DNA of 64,000 nucleotides from Verrucomicrobiales bacterium (GTDB lineage Bacteria > Verrucomicrobiota > Verrucomicrobiia > Verrucomicrobiales > DEV007), in contig JAEUHH010000055.1 of assembly GCA_016795505.1 (NCBI GenBank), positions 106,005 through 170,004 of the forward strand, written 5' to 3'. Positions 1 to 9,500 of the stretch are shown here, piece after piece (the first letter of the stretch is position 1; the number at the start of each line of letters is the position of its first letter). The position numbers and the translations under genes are program-made. The notes beneath the pieces are model-generated. The model had not been told where the DNA came from, did not search any database, and worked only from the letters and a program-made list of their open reading frames with translations.

Positions 1-1811
1 CGCAGATCGATCTTGATGCGGGTAACCAGTTCTGGAAGCGCCTTTCCGTCAAAGTCGTCGTAATGCTGGAAGGTCAGTTTCCCGGAGTAAACATGGAGCT
101 TGATCAAATCGGCCTGACGGGGATCGCCGAAAAGCCGGGCCGCGCACTCGATGTAGATCCGGAGGATCGGCGGCAGGCGATCGATGAGGGATCGATGGAT
201 CGTGAAATGTCCTTCCTTTCCATCGAACCAACCGAATTCCAGATTCTCCATCGCCGCCTCGATTTCATCCGAGTCGCCCGCCGCAAACAACAAGGCTCTC
301 GCCTCGTCGCATGCCCCGGCATAGTGACCGAAGAACGATTTGATGTCGGTCCGAAGGCCCTCGGAAAGATGGGCGAACGGGGTCCGCCGCTTTTGGAACT
401 CACCGGCGGCGAGATACACGAGAAGGTCCTCTTTCCGCCGGCGCCTCGCATCCGCCAACGGTTCCTCGCCGAATTTTTCCGCGAAGAGCCGGACCGCCTG
501 ATTGATCGAAAGGCCAGCGGCCCTGAGATCCTCGGAGCGAAGATATTCCGCCGGCTTGGGCGCCCGCCCCAGCTCGATCAGCCGCTTCCAGAAATCATCG
601 AGCAATTCGGGATGCCGATCATAGGCGGACAGGCGAACACGCTGAGGCCTCAACAAGCGGAGTCGTGAATGGATCTGTTCCCAATCCACAATGCGCTGAG
701 TCCGCCGAGATAGGAAATCCTGCTGATCATCGACATGGCGAAAGACATAGCAGATGCCCAGCTCCACCGGAATCGGCTCCGCATGAAGGGCCTGTTCGAT
801 CAGGCCGGTCAGTTCGGTGGGCTCGAAATGCTTTTGAAAGGTATTCCGCACCGTCACGAGACCGTCAGCGTAGGCTTCCGCATACGAGTAGGATTCCCGC
901 CCGGTGATGAGAGTGGAAACGATGAGGAGTTTTCGGGTGTGTTCCCAGGCATCCACCAGGACTTCCACCCTTTCCGCCGGGTCTTCGATGACATTGAGGA
1001 CGAATCCAAGGTTCACCACATCGGCCAACGACTTATCCGCATCGGGAGCAAAATGGGGATCCCATCCTGATGCTGCGTATCCCAGCACGCTCAGACCCGC
1101 AACATCATCCCCAAGCCCACAACCATAGTCGAAAAACGTCTCCGTCTGCCGGATCAGGCCGTGATCCAACAGGCATTTTACTGGCTTGGAAAGATCGGCC
1201 CGCGACAGGGCGGTGCGATGCCGGTCAATTCGCCGGTCGGCTTCTGTGGCGGCGAGCGGCCCGTCTCCGGCTGGCTCCACCGAAATCAATTCGTGACCGC
1301 GATAGCCAAGGCCCTTTTCCGCGAGCAATCGCTCCCAGTTCAGTTTGAATCCGATGGTGGCCGTCTTTTCATAAAGTCCGGCGCCCTCCTCCTGGTCGGT
1401 GAGTCTCCGGAAGCGCTCAGCCTCCGGGTGGGAATCCGGAAGAAAGGCCTCCTTCCGATGAAGGATCGGCGGATTGGACCGATCCCGATAGATAATCCGG
1501 CGCGCCTTGGCGGTCGCCAGATCGATTGACACCGACTCGGTCAGGACAGGATGGGGATCGTCGAAAAAATCGGGATAGCTCAAAAAGGAACACCGGAGAT
1601 CGACGGTCGAGAACTTGATGATGTTGAATTCTGAACCCAGCGAAAGCCGCTTCCGCAGTCGATCAGTGACGGTCCGAAGAGTCTCGGGCAACTCAAAAGT
1701 CGGATCGTCGAAAACGTAAATGGCCGTGGGAAGGCGTTTGCCGAACGCCAGCTCGGCGACGCTCTCGTGGAATGAGCCGGCTGATTGAGGGCGGGAAGGT
1801 TCAGAGGCCAT
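1..1811 (-). CDS. DNA phosphorothioation-associated putative methyltransferase (partial, C-terminus off left edge)
   Basis: Translating the minus strand from ATG at 1811 gives one open frame to base 1, about 603 codons, with no stop in the window. Residues 20-35 read LAFGKRLPTAIYVF, and residues about 190-300 carry the core: a DRHRTALSRADLSKPV stretch, a SAM-type FDYGCGLGDD motif near residue 227, then GWDPHFAPDA and VNLGFVLNVIEDPAER. I recognise this layout from the putative methyltransferases that accompany dnd/dpt DNA phosphorothioation systems. The role in the modification or restriction cycle is not established for the family. No dnd genes are inside the window; they would have to lie to the left. 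Base composition is visibly less GC-rich than in the neighbouring transporter. A SAM-dependent methyltransferase fold is secure; the Dnd link rests on remembered family sequence. Confidence 0.8.
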   Translation of the reverse strand, partial: MASEPSRPQSAGSFHESVAELAFGKRLPTAIYVFDDPTFELPETLRTVTDRLRKRLSLGSEFNIIKFSTVDLRCSFLSYPDFFDDPHPVLTESVSIDLATAKARRIIYRDRSNPPILHRKEAFLPDSHPEAERFRRLTDQEEGAGLYEKTATIGFKLNWERLLAEKGLGYRGHELISVEPAGDGPLAATEADRRIDRHRTALSRADLSKPVKCLLDHGLIRQTETFFDYGCGLGDDVAGLSVLGYAASGWDPHFAPDADKSLADVVNLGFVLNVIEDPAERVEVLVDAWEHTRKLLIVSTLITGRESYSYAEAYADGLVTVRNTFQKHFEPTELTGLIEQALHAEPIPVELGICYVFRHVDDQQDFLSRRTQRIVDWEQIHSRLRLLRPQRVRLSAYDRHPELLDDFWKRLIELGRAPKPAEYLRSEDLRAAGLSINQAVRLFAEKFGEEPLADARRRRKEDLLVYLAAGEFQKRRTPFAHLSEGLRTDIKSFFGHYAGACDEARALLFAAGDSDEIEAAMENLEFGWFDGKEGHFTIHRSLIDRLPPILRIYIECAARLFGDPRQADLIKLHVYSGKLTFQHYDDFDGKALPELVTRIKIDL

Positions 1812-1892
1812 CGCTTTTCTGAAACCACGATTTGTTCAGCTACCCCATGGAGTTTCTCCCTGAACCAACCTCCCCAACCATCAACCCCGCGA

Positions 1893-3263
1893 TCACCGCA
1901 TCTCCGCCTCGGCTTCCTGCTCGCTGACGCCTTCGCTCTGGAGGTAGCGGACGGGGCGGTAGCGGCGGGCGACGGGGATGAAGAGCACGGCCACGGCGAG
2001 CATGAGGTAGGCGAAGAACCGGAAATAGGCCGGGCCGGACAGGTTGAACAGGCTGTCCTCGCCCCGCACCAGCAGGACGACGAGGGCGGTGAACCAATTG
2101 CCCACCCACACGGAGAGGAGGTAGAAGGTCATGACGAGGGACTTCATCCGCGGCCGGGCCTGGGTGTAGGCGAACTCGAGGGCGGTGATCGACACCATGA
2201 CCTCGGAGGCGGTCTGGAAGGCGTAGGCGAGCACCTGCCACCAGGCGGTGGGCACCTCGCCGGCGAGGATGCGGGTCTCGACCCACGCGGGGATGAGGAA
2301 GGAGGGCACGGCGAGGAACAGGCCGATGCCGATCTTGCGCAGGTCGGTGAGGGGGAAAAAGCGGTCGATGGCGGGATAGAGGACGTAATTGAAGAGCGGC
2401 ACCATGACGAGGATGAAGAAGGGATTGAGCGCCTGGAACTGGGCGGCATCGAACTCGATGCCGAAGAGGCGCCGGTCCATTTTCTCCGCCTGGGCGACCC
2501 AGGAGCTGGCATTCTGGTCGAACAGGGACCAGAAGGCGGCCACGAACACGAAGTAGATGACGGACAACCGGCCGAAGGACCGCAGGTTGTCGGCGGTGAG
2601 GACCTCGCGGAAATAGGCGCTCCCGGCCGGGGGGATGTGGACGAAGCGGTGGCGTCCCATCCAGAAGACGACGGTGGCGAGGAACATGAGGATGCCGGGC
2701 ACGCCGAAGGCCCACTCGGGTCCGACGCGGCCCAGCAGCGCGGGGGTGGCGAGGCTGGAGATGAAGGCGCCGACATTGATGGAGAGGTAGAACCAGCCGA
2801 ACATCTTGGAGATGAGGTGGCCATTCCCCCGCCCGAACTGGTCGCCGACGTGGGCGGAGACGCAGGGCTTGATGCCGCCGGCGCCGAGGGCGATGAGCCC
2901 CAGCCCGAGGGCGAGGCCGAAGCGGGTGTCGTCAAAGGCGAGGGTGAGGTGGCCGAGGCAGTAAACGACGGAGAGGGCGATGATGGTGCGGTACTTGCCG
3001 AGCCAGGCATCGGAGATGATGGCCCCGAGCAGGGGGGTGAAGTAAACGGCGCCGTTGAAGATGTGGATCCAGAAGGTGGCCTGCTCCTCGCTCATGCGAT
3101 CGGCCTCGCCGAGCCGGTTGGACAGGTACTGGGTCATGAAGGTGAAGAGGATGGCCTTCATGCCATAGAAGCTGAAGCGCTCGGCGGCTTCGTTGCCGAT
3201 GATGTAGGGCACGCCGGACGGCATGCGGTCGGAGGCGTCGGGAGCGGTGCGGTAGCTGGCCAT
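1893..3263 (-). CDS. POT/PTR family proton-coupled oligopeptide symporter
   Basis: This 456-residue multi-spanning protein begins MASYRTAPDASDRM and carries the POT-family N-terminal signature: FSFYGMKAILFTFM in helix 1, then a loop and GAIISDAWLGKYRTI. The family imports di- and tripeptides with protons. The open frame continues 84 bases upstream to 3347, but that extension is translated tandem-repeat DNA, so I start at 3263. Hydrophobic segments run through most of the length, and the C-terminal tail is charged (EQEAEAEMR). It is transcribed toward the methyltransferase gene, with 81 bases between its stop and that gene's start codon. The substrate could be something other than peptides, since PVC genomes hold many POT paralogues. 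Confidence 0.85.
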   Translation of the reverse strand: MASYRTAPDASDRMPSGVPYIIGNEAAERFSFYGMKAILFTFMTQYLSNRLGEADRMSEEQATFWIHIFNGAVYFTPLLGAIISDAWLGKYRTIIALSVVYCLGHLTLAFDDTRFGLALGLGLIALGAGGIKPCVSAHVGDQFGRGNGHLISKMFGWFYLSINVGAFISSLATPALLGRVGPEWAFGVPGILMFLATVVFWMGRHRFVHIPPAGSAYFREVLTADNLRSFGRLSVIYFVFVAAFWSLFDQNASSWVAQAEKMDRRLFGIEFDAAQFQALNPFFILVMVPLFNYVLYPAIDRFFPLTDLRKIGIGLFLAVPSFLIPAWVETRILAGEVPTAWWQVLAYAFQTASEVMVSITALEFAYTQARPRMKSLVMTFYLLSVWVGNWFTALVVLLVRGEDSLFNLSGPAYFRFFAYLMLAVAVLFIPVARRYRPVRYLQSEGVSEQEAEAEMR

Positions 3264-3329
3264 GGTCGGGGGGAGTAGTAGCGTCGGCGGGGCGGGAGGG
3301 CAAGACGGGGGTTTTTTCGGGGTCGAAGT

Positions 3330-3420
3330 TCGGAGTTCAAAGTTCAAAGTTCAAAGTTCAAAGTTCAAAGTTCAAAGTTCGGAGTTCAGAGTTCAGAGTT
3401 CAGAGTTCAGAGTTCAAAGT
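3330..3420. repeat. Heptamer tandem array GTTCRRA
   Basis: Thirteen consecutive 7-bp units can be read: one GTTCGGA, six GTTCAAA, one GTTCGGA, four GTTCAGA and a final GTTCAAA. The array sits about 65 bases upstream of the POT gene's chosen start. The variants are blocked by type, which fits local slippage. Such heptad arrays are length-variable in other bacteria; variation here is inferred. Confidence 0.9.
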
Positions 3421-3502
3421 TTTAGGTTTTTGGGTTTTGGGGTTCACCACGGAGGCGCGGAGGACGCGGAGGGGGGGGAGGAATAGTGGTGGATTTGGCG
3501 GG

Positions 3503-3584
3503 ACCTGGGAGCGCTGGCATCCTGCCGGCGTCGCTTGGCTCCGGGTCGAGAGCGTCCGCCGGCAGGGATGCCGGCGCTCCCAGG
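3503..3584. repeat. Long inverted repeat (REP-like palindrome)
   Basis: Arms at 3503-3530 and 3557-3584 are nearly perfect reverse complements around a 26-base loop. Each arm contains GGGAGCGCyGGCAT and CTGCCGGCG. It would form a strong hairpin but has no T-run after it, so it looks like a dispersed palindrome rather than an intrinsic terminator. Confidence 0.85.
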
Positions 3585-3621
3585 GGGCCACAGGATGTCA
3601 GCCGCGCTCGGGGTGAAAACT

Positions 3622-3670
3622 TTCCGATGAGACCCTGTCTGATCGGAGTGGATACCCTGTCTGATCGGAA
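3622..3670. repeat. 22-bp modular repeat, locus 1 (two modules)
   Basis: Two tandem modules with the pattern GAT-N3-A-CCCTG-T-N3-ATCGGA. Both cores read CCCTG. The second module has GTG instead of GAT at its left end. The locus ends 62 bases before the start chosen for the downstream hydrolase. Confidence 0.85.
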
Positions 3671-3732
3671 TGGCAGCGGGGGGCGCCAAGGCGGGTCTTG
3701 CCAAAGGGGCGGGAATTTTGGAGACTCGGGCG

Positions 3733-4923
3733 ATGAAAATGCCCCTCTGTCTGTCACCGGTTCTTTTTTGGCTGTTCCTCGCTGCGGGTCTGCTGGCTCC
3801 GCTGCCGCCGTCGATGGCGCAACAATCGACCGGGGCTCCGGATGCGAAGGGGCTGGCGGGGATCCGGGCGGCGATGGAGGCGGAGATCGCGGCCCACCAT
3901 GCGGCGGGGACGGTGACGCTGGTGCTGCATGACGGCCAGTTGGTCCACCACGAGGCGGTGGGCTCGGCGGACAGGGAAAAGGGGGTGGCAATGACGAAGG
4001 ACGCCGTTTTCTGGATCGCCTCGATGACGAAGTCGATCAGCGTGACGGCGATCCTGACTCTGGCGGACGAGGGACGCCTCTCGCTGGATGAACCGGCGTC
4101 GAACTACCTGCCCAGCCTGAAGAATGTGAAACTGGCCAATGGGGCGGCGCCCCAGCGCCCGATCACGCTGCGGGACCTGATGTCGCACACGGCGGGCATC
4201 GCCTTTCCGCCGCGCAAGGCCACGGACGGCGCGCACTCGCTGGCGAGCTACACGGAGGAACTGGTGAAGGCACCGCTGGCCTTCGAGCCGGGCTCGGCTT
4301 ACGAATATGGGTTCGGCATCACGGTGGCGGGCCGGATCGCGGAGATCGTGAGTGGGCAGCCGTTCGATGCGTTCGTGCAGGAGCGCATCCTCGATCCGCT
4401 GGGCATGAAGGATACGTCGTTCCACCCGGATGACCGGTTGCGGGCGCGTTTTGTGAAGACTTACAAGACGGCGGAAGACGGGAAGGGGCTGGCGCTGGCT
4501 TACAACACGTTCGTCACGCCGGAGGCGGCGATCCGCCGGATGACGGAGCCGTCGGGCGGGCTGTTCTCGACGGCGTCGGATCTGGCGAAGTTTTACCAAA
4601 TGATCCTGAACGACGGCCTGCACGACGGCCAGCGCATCGTATCACGGGCGGCGATCGCGGAGATGACGAAGGGCCACTCGGCGGGCGGCAAGCCGGTGCC
4701 ATACGGTCTGGGCTGGCAGACGGGGACGCCGGGCAAGCCGGGGATCGCTGGCTTTTCGCCGCGCGCCTTTGGTCATGGCGGGGCGTTCGGGACTCACGGC
4801 TGGATCGATCCGGAGCGCCGGGTGGTGACGGTGTATCTGGTGTCGAATGTGCTGGTGAAGGACGGCGGCCAGGCGCGCGATGCCTTTCTGTCGCGGGTGG
4901 CGGGAACGGCGAAGGCGCCGTGA
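3733..4923 (+). CDS. Serine hydrolase of the beta-lactamase / penicillin-binding protein fold (class C-like)
   Basis: From ATG 3733 the 396-residue product has an N-terminal signal peptide (MKMPLCLSPVLFWLFLAAG...SMAQQ). The catalytic SxxK motif is SMTK at about residues 97-100, with a YEYG motif where class C enzymes have YxN, and a C-terminal HGGAFG box in the KTG position. This arrangement is typical of the esterase/D-aminopeptidase/beta-lactamase family (Pfam Beta-lactamase, class C clan). Many members are esterases or peptidases, so antibiotic hydrolysis should not be assumed. An upstream in-frame start at 3670 would add 21 residues that are repeat-derived; the signal peptide favours 3733. 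It stands alone, followed by a hairpin plus T-run. Confidence 0.85.
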   Translation: MKMPLCLSPVLFWLFLAAGLLAPLPPSMAQQSTGAPDAKGLAGIRAAMEAEIAAHHAAGTVTLVLHDGQLVHHEAVGSADREKGVAMTKDAVFWIASMTKSISVTAILTLADEGRLSLDEPASNYLPSLKNVKLANGAAPQRPITLRDLMSHTAGIAFPPRKATDGAHSLASYTEELVKAPLAFEPGSAYEYGFGITVAGRIAEIVSGQPFDAFVQERILDPLGMKDTSFHPDDRLRARFVKTYKTAEDGKGLALAYNTFVTPEAAIRRMTEPSGGLFSTASDLAKFYQMILNDGLHDGQRIVSRAAIAEMTKGHSAGGKPVPYGLGWQTGTPGKPGIAGFSPRAFGHGGAFGTHGWIDPERRVVTVYLVSNVLVKDGGQARDAFLSRVAGTAKAP

Positions 4924-4990
4924 AGGGGTCCAGAAATGGAGGCCCACGGAAGGCACGGAAGGCACGGACAAGGAACAGATTGGAAAGCGA

Positions 4991-5095
4991 TTAGAGCAAG
5001 TTTAATTGATCCGTAGCCGCGCTCGCCAGAGCGTGGACCAGGGCATCGAGCCACCTTCTGGCGAAGGCGGCTACGTTTTTGTTAAAACGCTCTAA
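4991..5095. repeat. 105-bp nested inverted-repeat element, possible terminator
   Basis: Outer arms TTAGAGC..TTTAA (4991-5005) and TTAAA..GCTCTAA (about 5082-5095) are inverted. Inner arms GTAGCCGC (from 5013) and GCGGCTAC (to 5074) are also inverted, around CGCCAGA-type half-sites. The inner hairpin is followed by TTTTT, so it could terminate the serine hydrolase transcript. The terminal inverted repeats also fit a small MITE-like element; no transposase is nearby. Confidence 0.65.
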
Positions 5096-5200
5096 CCTCT
5101 CCGAAAAGGCGAGTCTCAAGGGTCGCTTCAATGCCTCATCCTTCCGTGGAATTCCGTGCAATCCGTGGGCACTCCTTTTCCTTTCCAGGATGAAAGGAAT

Positions 5201-5440
5201 GGCCGCGAATTGTTGGGCTGAGGCGTTTGGGGGTGGCTTGGCTTTTGGGGGGACGCGAATGAAAGGAATGAAACGAATGGCCGCGAATGGTTGGGCTGAG
5301 GCGTTTGGGGGTGGCTTGGCTTTGGGGGGACGCGAATGAAAGGAATGAAACGAATGGCCGCGAATGCTTGGGCTGAGGCGTTTGGGGGTGGCTTGGCTTT
5401 TTGGGGGACGCGAATGAAAGGAATGGCCGCGAATGGCGGG
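5201..5440. repeat. Tandem repeat, about 3.3 copies of a 69-78 bp unit
   Basis: The anchor GGCCGCGAAT recurs at 5201, 5279, 5356 and 5425 (periods 78, 77 and 69). Each unit carries GGGCTGAGGCGTTTGGGG followed by CGCGAATGAAAGGAATG. The copies are nearly identical, which implies recent expansion. Confidence 0.9.
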
Positions 5441-5500
5441 GTTGGCGCTTTTTGGGTGAGTGACGGGGCGATGTGGGCCTTTTCGGTTTGAAGTGGGGAC

Positions 5501-5539
5501 AAAAAAAGCCCGGAGCGCGTGGGAAACGCACTCCGGGCT
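5501..5539 (-). terminator. Intrinsic terminator of the superoxide dismutase gene
   Basis: On the minus strand a 14-bp stem (arms 5525-5538 and 5507-5520, AGCCCGGAGTGCGT paired with ACGCGCTCCGGGCT) is followed by a run of seven T. It lies 31 bases past the sod stop. Confidence 0.85.
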
Positions 5540-5570
5540 GTTTGAGATCGGAAGGATCGGGACCGGATGA

Positions 5571-6203
<633 letters not shown>

Positions 6204-6564
6204 GATGTTTTTTCGATGGGTTGTGGATGTGGAATGGGTAGGAGACAGTCCGGGCGATCTTTCCTACGCGCGACCCGGTGCGGTTGGATTCGCACCGAAA
6301 GGGCCGCGGTCGGGGATCGACCGGTCCGGGACCGTAAGGCACTTGCCGGAAAAATCAAAAGCCCGATGGCGTCCCCGCTCCGCCGGTCGGGCTGTCACGG
6401 GCTCCGGGGGCGGAACAAACTACAGGGACGCGCGCCCCGGCCGGCTTTTCCGCCCGGAGACCGACCGGGGAGTTGTCAGGGGCGGGCATCCGTCCTTATG
6501 ATTGGCTCGTTGCGCGGCTTTTGCCTTTTTTCATCGCCGCCCCTCCCCTTCCCTTTCCTCCCCC
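6204..6564. other. Intergenic region between divergent sod and FG-GAP genes
   Basis: 361 bases without a supported gene. One hairpin-capable segment (GGTGCG / CGCACC at about 6280-6297) is visible. I see no clear promoter, riboswitch or repeat family here. Confidence 0.5.
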
Positions 6565-9500
6565 ATGATCGAATACTCTCCCTCACGCGTGCCCGGCTGG
6601 CTGTCGCTCGGTCTGGTGGCGATCCTCGGCGCGTCGGGCGCGGCGATCGGCCAACAGGCGGGCCGGGCGGTGCCGGATACGGCGGTACTCTCGTCGAAGC
6701 CGCTGACGATCGCTCCCGCGCCGGCGGATGGCGGGCCGCTGTTCGAGGCGGTGCCGGGGGAAACGACCGGGGTGACGCTGCGGCATGAGATCCTGCCGGA
6801 TCATCCGCTGCGGCGGCTCTATCCCTACGCCTGGGCGACGGGCGGCGTGGCGATCGGCGATGTGAACGGCGACGGGCGGGCGGATCTCTTTTTTCCCGGC
6901 GGGCCGGGGCCGAGCCGGCTCTATCTGCAATCGGGGGATTTCCTGTTTTTCGACGCGACGGAGAGCGCGGGCATCGTCCCGGACCCGGCGGCGTGGTGCT
7001 CGGGGGCGGCAATGGCGGACATCGACAACGACGGCGACCTGGACATCTATGTGACCGCCCACGGGTCGCCGAACCGGCTCTACATCAATGAGGGCAAGGA
7101 AGGCCGGGCGCATTTCCAGGAACGGGCCAAGGCCTGGGGCGTGGATCTGGTGGACGGGTCGCTGAACGCGGCCTTTGCCGATTTCGACCGGGATGGCTGG
7201 CTGGACCTGTATGTGCAGACCTACCACCTGGAGTCGCCGACGGGCCGGCCCGAGGGAGAGCTGGAGATCACAATCCGCGACGGGATCCCCTTCCTCCGCG
7301 ACGAGTGGCAGGCCTACTACGTGGCGAGGCGCAAGCCGGACGGAGACTACACGTGGACAGAGGGCGGCCGGCCGGACTACCTGCTGCGCAACACGGGCCA
7401 GGGGAAATTCGCCGATGTCACCGGGGCGGCCGGTCTCGCGGTGGGCCGGGCCTATGGGAGCTCGGTGACGTGGTGCGATGTCGATCACGACGGTCTGCCG
7501 GACTTGTATGTGGGCCACGACGGGCTGGATCCGGATCTGTTTTACCGCAACGGGGGCGCGCGCGGCTTTGCCGAGGGCACGCGCCGGGTGTTTTCCCAGA
7601 CGCCGTGGTTCACCCGCGGCGCGGTGTCGGCGGACTTCAACAACGACCTGCTGGTTGATCTGCTGGTGTCGAATGCCGGGGCCGGTCCGGCAGAGGCAGT
7701 GACGCCGCCCGACGAAGCCCACCGGACGGCGATGCTGACGAGCGGCGGAGCCCCCCAGGTCGCCCGCAACGCGCTGCTGATCAATGCCGGCACGGCGCGT
7801 TTCCTCGACGCCGCCTGGATGGCTGGTCTGGCGCGGACCGGGGCGACGTGGAGTGTGAAGGCGGGGGATTTCGACAACGACGGCTGGGTGGATGCCTTTT
7901 TTGCCAACGGAGCGGTGCGGGACGCGGGGAATCGGCCGCCCGACTCGCTGGCCGGGGCGAATCTGGTGGGCAAGACCCGCTGGGATCTCCTCGCCGACGC
8001 CGCGCCGCGCCGGGAGGCGAATCTGGCGTTTCGCAACCGGGGCGATTTGAACTTCGAAAATGTCTCGGACGCCTGGGGCCTGGGCCATGTCGGGATGAGC
8101 TACGCGGTCGGCAGCGGCGATCTCGACGGCGACGGCGATCTGGACCTGGTGGTCTGCCACGCGGGCGAGCCGGTGACGCTGTATCGCAACCGCTCAACGG
8201 CAAAGCGCCTGCAAGTCCGCCTGATCGGCCGCGCCAGCAACACGTGGGGGCTCGGAGCGGAAGTTACGATCGCGGTCAAGGGCCGCGGCCAGATGCGCCA
8301 GTTGCATCCGCACAGTGGCTCGCTGGCCTCGGACGAACCGCTGGTGCATTTCGGCCTCGGCGACGCCACGGAGGTGGAACGGCTCACAGTGCGCTGGCCC
8401 AGCGGGGCGGTGGAGACGTTCGAGCATCTCCCCGCCGATCACCGCCACACCATCGTCGAGGCGAACAGCATGATTCCCCCGGTCGGCCGGATGCGGCGGC
8501 CGCAGCCGATGTTTTCGGCCACCGGCCTGCTGGGTGGCGCGGGTCTGCCCGAGGCCATCGCGGAAAAGCCGGCCCAGCCCGAGTGGCTCGGTCGCCTGGG
8601 TCCGGGTCTGGCCTGGCTGGATCTCGATGGCGACGGGCGCGACGAATTTTACTTTCCCGGCTCGCGGGGCATTCCCGGCCGGCTCGTGACGCAGTCGCTC
8701 GCCATGGCCCAACGGAAGCAGCCCTTCGGGGCCGATGCCGCGGCCGAGGACACGGCGGCGGTGTTTTTCGATGCCGACGGGGATGGCGACGCTGATCTCT
8801 ATGTCGGCAGCGGCGATCCCGAGGCCGAGCCGGGCAGCGAGGGTCTGCATGACCGGCTCTACCTGAATGACGGCCTGACCTTCACCCGCGCCCCGGCCGA
8901 TCACCTGCCCGACCTGCGCGAAGTCACCGGGCCGGTGGCGGCGGCGGATTTCGATCGTGACGGCGATGTGGATCTCTTTGTCGGCACCCGGCTCGGTCTG
9001 GGAGGCGATCCCCTGCGACCCACCAGTCGGCTGTTGGTGAACGACGGCAAAGGCACCTTCACCGAGGCGCCGGCCGACGTCGCGGACGGTCTCGGCGACA
9101 GCGGTGCAGTCAGCGCAGCCCTGTGGACTGATCTGGATGCCGACGGCTGGCTCGACCTGATCGTGGCCGCCCACGGGGGCCGCATCGGGGTGTGGAAAAA
9201 TGCCGCCGGCCGGCTGGCCGACGCCAGCGAGGCTGCCGGCACGGCGACTCTGGTGGGCGGTTGGAACGGTCTCGCCGGCGGTGATCTGGACCAGGACGGC
9301 GACATCGACTACGTGGTCACGAACGAGGGCCTGAACGAGCCAGCCGTCGCCGATTCCAGCGCCGCCGGGGACTCCGGACGGGTGCGCGAGAGCGGCCTGT
9401 TGATCAACGACGGCACCGGCCGGCTCGCGTTCCGACCCCTGCCCCGTGTGGCCCAGACCGCCCCGGCTTTTGGCGTGGTGGTCAGCGATCTGAATGTCGA

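Larger units (their letters stand above)
3264..3732. other. Repeat-rich intergenic region between divergent genes
   Basis: No credible coding sequence lies here. The 469 bases hold a 7-bp tandem array, a short stretch of repeated CGGAGG-type units (about 3450-3480), a long inverted repeat and one copy of the 22-bp modular repeat. Promoters for the divergent POT and beta-lactamase-fold genes must lie here, but I could not pick convincing boxes. Confidence 0.7.
4924..5570. other. Repeat-filled intergenic region
   Basis: 647 bases without a credible gene. It contains a short CACGGAAGG-type tandem (about 4946-4975), a nested inverted-repeat element, a block of about 78-bp tandem repeats and the terminator of the superoxide dismutase gene. 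The open frames here are translations of the repeats. Confidence 0.8.

Noticed and set aside
63..1529. Plus-strand open frames in the first 1.5 kb
   Set aside because: All lie antisense to the Dnd-type methyltransferase reading frame, which has recognisable motifs.
1785..3278. 497-codon open frame on the plus strand opposite the POT transporter
   Set aside because: It is an antisense frame of a clear transporter gene; the acidic, Gly-rich translation is the usual product of reading high-GC codons backwards.
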